In this document: piece after piece, positions 63,469 to 64,000 of the stretch
Position numbering within the stretch: the stretch's first letter is position 1
Layout: the number at the start of each line of letters is the position of its first letter
NCBI GenBank assembly: GCA_016191245.1
Contig: JACPOY010000006.1
Span: forward strand, 124,001-188,000
Reading direction: 5' to 3'
DNA from: Gammaproteobacteria bacterium
Lineage (GTDB): Bacteria > Pseudomonadota > Gammaproteobacteria > Berkiellales > Berkiellaceae
DNA length: 64,000 nucleotides
Translations under genes and position numbers: made by a program
The notes under the pieces: model-generated
The model's database searches: none
What the model saw: the letters and a program-made list of their open reading frames with translations, nothing else
Told to the model about the DNA's origin: nothing

Positions 63469-64000
63469 TTAAGCCGGTATTTTAGCATTGTTCGCTTCCC
63501 ATGCCTCATGAAATTCCAGTAGATGAGCAGTTTGTGATTGGATTAATGTATTTTTTGTTAGTTCAATTTCATAATTGTACTTATCCTGATTTAAAATTCC
63601 TCGAATAAATTGAAATCGAAGATAAATAAGGTAGGTGTTCAGCACATCCGTCTCACAGTAGTTGCGAATTGTGTCTATTTTACCCTCTAGGAATTGTTCT
63701 AAAACCTTATTGCCCGACATCCCCATTTTACCAGGCAAACCAAGCATCAGCGCCATTTCATCTAAACGCACAAATGCTTTTGGGCTAAATGCGGCAAGTG
63801 TATCCATTAAATCCAAATGACGAGCATGGTATCTACTTAGGTAGTTGTTCCACTTAAATGTAGGGTTATTTTCTCCAGTTTCCCAATAAAGTGGTGCAGC
63901 TATGCCATGATATAAAGCGCGATAGTGCAATACTGGTAGATCAAACTGCGAGCCATTCCAAGATACTAATGTCGGCATATACTTTTCAATACCAGCAAAA
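63469..64000 (-). CDS. Predicted 3'-5' exonuclease, PolB-type, N-terminus beyond the window
   Basis: About 177 residues are visible; the reading frame is open to the right edge. FAGIEKYMPTLVSWNGSQFD lies at the visible start and includes VSWNGSQFDLPVL, the exonuclease motif of the PolB-like family (DNA_pol_B_exo2). ARHLDLMDTLAAFS (Asp) and the C-terminal CETDVLNTYLIYLRFQF (Asp) provide further expected metal ligands. The N-terminal ExoI motif lies outside the window. These proteins are thought to act on DNA ends; the specific role is unknown. Confidence 0.85.
   Translation of the reverse strand, partial: FAGIEKYMPTLVSWNGSQFDLPVLHYRALYHGIAAPLYWETGENNPTFKWNNYLSRYHARHLDLMDTLAAFSPKAFVRLDEMALMLGLPGKMGMSGNKVLEQFLEGKIDTIRNYCETDVLNTYLIYLRFQFIRGILNQDKYNYEIELTKNTLIQSQTAHLLEFHEAWEANNAKIPA

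Overview
The window is AT-rich DNA of a gammaproteobacterium, most likely a member of the Legionellales (Legionella, Coxiella or Berkiella-like). The main evidence is a nearly contiguous Dot/Icm type IVB secretion locus from about 5.8 to 46.1 kb. Recognised components are icmX, icmW, icmV, two tandem dotA genes, icmO/dotL, icmP/dotM, icmS, dotD, dotC, dotB, icmT, three tandem icmL/dotI-like genes, icmK/dotH, icmE/dotG, icmG/dotF, icmB/dotO, icmC/dotE, icmJ/dotN and icmD/dotP. I did not find icmQ, icmR, icmN/dotK, icmF, icmH/dotU or dotV here. The genus cannot be fixed from the sequence alone.

Layout. 1-2889: the 5' part of a large coiled-coil gene on the minus strand, running off the left edge. 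3.0-4.2 kb: a DUF559 nuclease-like gene inside inverted and tandem repeats. 4.2-5.7 kb: a BCCT transporter. 5.8-15.4 kb: two divergent operons, (icmX, a small poly-Gly exported protein, icmW) and (icmV, dotA, dotA, an ATP-grasp gene, a PLP decarboxylase). 15.5-25.5 kb: three minus-strand genes of unknown or effector-like character, including a 2892-residue coiled-coil protein that holds a predicted macro domain. 25.7-29.7 kb: icmO-icmP-icmS on the minus strand. 30.1-42.3 kb: a long plus-strand run dotD-dotC-dotB-icmT-icmL1-icmL2-icmL3-icmK-icmE-icmG-icmB. 42.2-44.0 kb: a convergent ABC transporter. 44.4-46.1 kb: icmC-icmJ-icmD. 46.3-48.3 kb: a predicted CE-clan cysteine protease. After about 48.4 kb the content is mostly housekeeping: an SDR protein, dapD-dapE, tsaB, a PD-(D/E)XK-like protein, a histone-like basic protein, thioredoxin, adk, ppc, a LOG-family gene, a bacteriocin-like precursor, mazG, relA, rlmD and a PolB-type exonuclease at the right edge.

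How it fits together. The Dot/Icm genes would build the core complex (DotC, DotD, DotH, DotG, DotF), the inner-membrane parts (DotA, IcmV, DotI/IcmL, DotE, DotP, IcmT), the ATPases (DotB, DotO), and the coupling complex with its adaptors (DotL, DotM, DotN, IcmS, IcmW). Four genes lying among or beside them look like host-directed substrates: the two large coiled-coil proteins, the macro-domain protein being one of them, the CE-clan protease, and the 251-residue protein. The two large coiled-coil proteins share a module made of a basic helix, a hydrophobic glycine-rich stretch and a coiled coil. It occurs four times in the window and I do not recognise it as a named family. Two families of palindromic intergenic repeats are scattered through the window, and one has extended the 3' end of tsaB.
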